NCBI GenBank assembly: GCA_947591455.1
Contig: CANQDC010000007.1
Coordinates: forward strand, 1 to 33,611
Length of the DNA stretch: 33,611 nt
Direction of reading: 5' to 3'
Source: an uncultured Bacilli bacterium
GTDB taxonomy: Bacteria > Bacillota_I > Bacilli_A > RF39 > UBA660
Under the pieces are notes generated by a model. That model was given only the letters and a program-made list of their open reading frames with translations. It was not told where the DNA came from and did not search any database. Position 1 is the first letter of the stretch; each line of letters opens with the position of its first letter. Below, in pieces: positions 32,490 through 33,611 of this stretch. A program made the position numbers and the translations under genes.

Positions 32490-32951
32490 TTATTTTAATT
32501 TACTTTGTTCATTTTTTCTCTCAAAATATTGCATATAATCATTATAGTATACTTTAATGACATCAATAGGTTTTAAATTATGAAAGCATCTATATTGAGT
32601 TGTATTTTGTCGATTATCTCTTACTATTGAATCATCTTTTTCAAAAACATAAACATAGCCATATAACTCATCTGGCAAATTATCTGCCTCAAATGACATC
32701 ACTGGTAATTCCCCATTATTATTTATTGAAAAAGAATAATGGTTATTAAACTCTTTTATTTTATTTCTAAAAGAATATGCAACTGCTGTAAAAAAATAAC
32801 TAGTTAGAAAAATAGCATTATCTTCATTTTCAATATTTTTATCATCGTAAGATTGCTTTGGTTCTAACTGCTCAATTTCAACTGGACTTCCATGAAATAA
32901 ATACTTAGGTTCAAAAATATTCTGAGATTGATATTCATCTATTTTTGTCAT
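32490..32951 (-). CDS. Possible ADP-ribosyltransferase-like cargo protein
   Basis: This is a soluble protein of about 153 residues with no firm family assignment. Near the N-terminus it has YLFHGSPVEIEQLEP, then AIFLTSYFFTAVAYSF and later GYVYVFEKDD and IDVIKVYYNDYMQYF. The 'HGSP' followed by a Tyr-containing helix resembles the HG(S/T) and Tyr motifs of ADP-ribosyltransferase/PARP-like folds, but a catalytic Glu cannot be fixed by eye. The start is the ATG at 32951 with GGGAAG upstream; a GTG at 32960 is possible. It stands alone between two direct repeats at the edge of a mobile element, which suggests cargo such as a toxin, effector or defence protein. Confidence 0.55.
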   Translation of the reverse strand: MTKIDEYQSQNIFEPKYLFHGSPVEIEQLEPKQSYDDKNIENEDNAIFLTSYFFTAVAYSFRNKIKEFNNHYSFSINNNGELPVMSFEADNLPDELYGYVYVFEKDDSIVRDNRQNTTQYRCFHNLKPIDVIKVYYNDYMQYFERKNEQSKLK

Positions 32952-33045
32952 TAAATTCACTTCCCATTTAGTTATACATCAAATAAGAAAAATTTTCTAC
33001 TTAGACTAAATTTTTATTCAAGATTACAATTTAAATACACTTTTA

Positions 33046-33611
33046 TTAAAAACTTTTAAATGTAAATATTATATCTATCCTTTTATCTTGATAGATATAG
33101 ATTTTTTCAATTAAATTTATTATTAATTCTCTTGTTAGCTCCTCTATTGATAAAAATTCATCAATGTATTTTTTTATTTGTTTATTATCTATTTTATTTG
33201 AAACTATTTGTTCATTTTTAAGATTATCAATTCTCTTTTTATTATCATCTATTTCTTTTTTTATATTTTCACTTATTCTTAAATATTGTGATTCGTCTAG
33301 TATACCTTTTAATCTATCCATATAAGTTTTATCTAAATTTTCAGTTAACTTTTTATTGATAATTTCTAGACTTTCGATTTGTTTTTTTAGTTTTAAAGTA
33401 TTGTCTTCAAAAGTTACATTTTCAATAGAATCCTTTATTTTATTTTTATCTAAATATTTTCTACATACATCTTTAATATTATCTAAAATAACACTCTCCA
33501 ATATTTCATAATTATTTGTATGTGTTGTACAAACATGGTATTTTGAATATGTTCTATAATAATCACAAGTAGTGTAACTTCTTCCTGTTTTATTTTGATA
33601 TCTTATTGTTA
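33046..33611 (-). CDS. Large serine recombinase, C-terminal part (runs off the window)
   Basis: This is a site-specific recombinase of the large serine type. The frame is open from 33046 to the window end, and the catalytic domain lies beyond it. What is seen is a zinc-ribbon end (TTCDYY ... VCTTH, about 33570-33515), then NYEILESVILDNIKDVC, then a long coiled coil (LEIINKKLTENLDKTYMDRL, SENIKKEIDDNKKRIDNL). A short C-terminal strand region (LIEKIYIYQDKRIDIIFTF) closes the gene. This order (zinc ribbon, coiled coil, C-terminal tail) is typical of integrases of integrative elements and phages. The zinc-ribbon cysteines show the protein starts well upstream of 33501. It marks the end of an element inserted in the LysM gene. 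Confidence 0.85.
   Translation of the reverse strand, partial: TIRYQNKTGRSYTTCDYYRTYSKYHVCTTHTNNYEILESVILDNIKDVCRKYLDKNKIKDSIENVTFEDNTLKLKKQIESLEIINKKLTENLDKTYMDRLKGILDESQYLRISENIKKEIDDNKKRIDNLKNEQIVSNKIDNKQIKKYIDEFLSIEELTRELIINLIEKIYIYQDKRIDIIFTFKSF
33054..33078. repeat. 25-bp direct repeat, right copy (in recombinase 3' end)
   Basis: This copy lies in the last codons of the recombinase gene and differs from 32392-32416 by one base. A 9-bp perfect inverted repeat (ATATCTATC/GATAGATAT, 33071-33098) adjoins it. The two copies are 662 bases apart and enclose the possible ADP-ribosyltransferase-like gene. Confidence 0.7.

Noticed and set aside
32392-33078. CRISPR-like array because of repeated sequence
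   Set aside because: Only two copies, 662 bases apart, with a gene between them. No regular spacing and no cas genes in the window.
33046-33501. A separate 151-residue coiled-coil protein
   Set aside because: The frame continues upstream without a stop to the window edge and encodes a recombinase zinc ribbon. The TTG at 33501 is internal.

Overview
The window looks like a stretch of chromosome from a low-GC, AT-rich Firmicute. The best fit is one of the small-genome, Mollicutes-related Bacilli lineages of the gut (RF39-like); this placement is inferred from gene order, small exported proteins and base composition, not from a search. UGA is used as a stop (cell-wall hydrolase at 31313-31735 and LysM gene at 31785), and the only tRNA is tRNA-Trp(CCA), so the Mycoplasma code is not indicated. 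Nearly every gene is on the minus strand. The exceptions are a small XRE regulator (15543-15761) and a SleB-type hydrolase (31313-31735).

Read in the direction of transcription (right to left), the units are as follows. (1) 33611-32392 is the edge of an integrated element: a serine recombinase running off the window plus a possible ADP-ribosyltransferase-like cargo gene, joined to a LysM gene that has lost its 5' end. (2) SleB hydrolase (+) and tRNA-Trp. (3) 30966-28725 is a three-gene operon of unrecognised helical proteins. (4) pcrA-ligA. (5) A membrane operon: anchored protein, double-sensor degenerate GGDEF protein, YihY. (6) A small membrane protein, then rlmB (apparently with an AUU start), sigH, secE, nusG. 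(7) rplK-rplA with a likely L1-type leader, then rplJ-rplL behind an L10 leader and attenuator. (8) The XRE regulator facing a surface-protein gene across a perfect 12-bp inverted repeat. (9) parA-parB-mscS-DUF951-AbgT-ychF, an operon with overlapping or nearly touching genes. (10) A Bax-inhibitor-1 protein and an unknown protein. (11) rpsF-ssb-rpsR. (12) A 420-aa unknown protein and three small single-span exported proteins. (13) rpsL-rpsG-fusA.

The gene order of units 6-7, 9 and 11 matches the conserved Bacillus arrangement (rlmB-sigH-secE-nusG-rplKAJL; soj-spo0J-ychF-rpsF-ssb-rpsR). The par/ychF/rpsF part suggests a position not far from the replication origin, although neither dnaA nor a parS site is visible.

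The strongest oddities are: EF-G with NKMG instead of NKxD and an altered G5 motif; S12 with Ile at the universally conserved Pro of the DLPG loop; the non-canonical rlmB start; L11 with a roughly 55-residue acidic tail; the compact XRE/operator/surface-protein switch; the three-gene helical-repeat operon; and the LysM gene broken at a mobile-element junction, with a 25-bp repeat of the recombinase 3' end bracketing the cargo gene.
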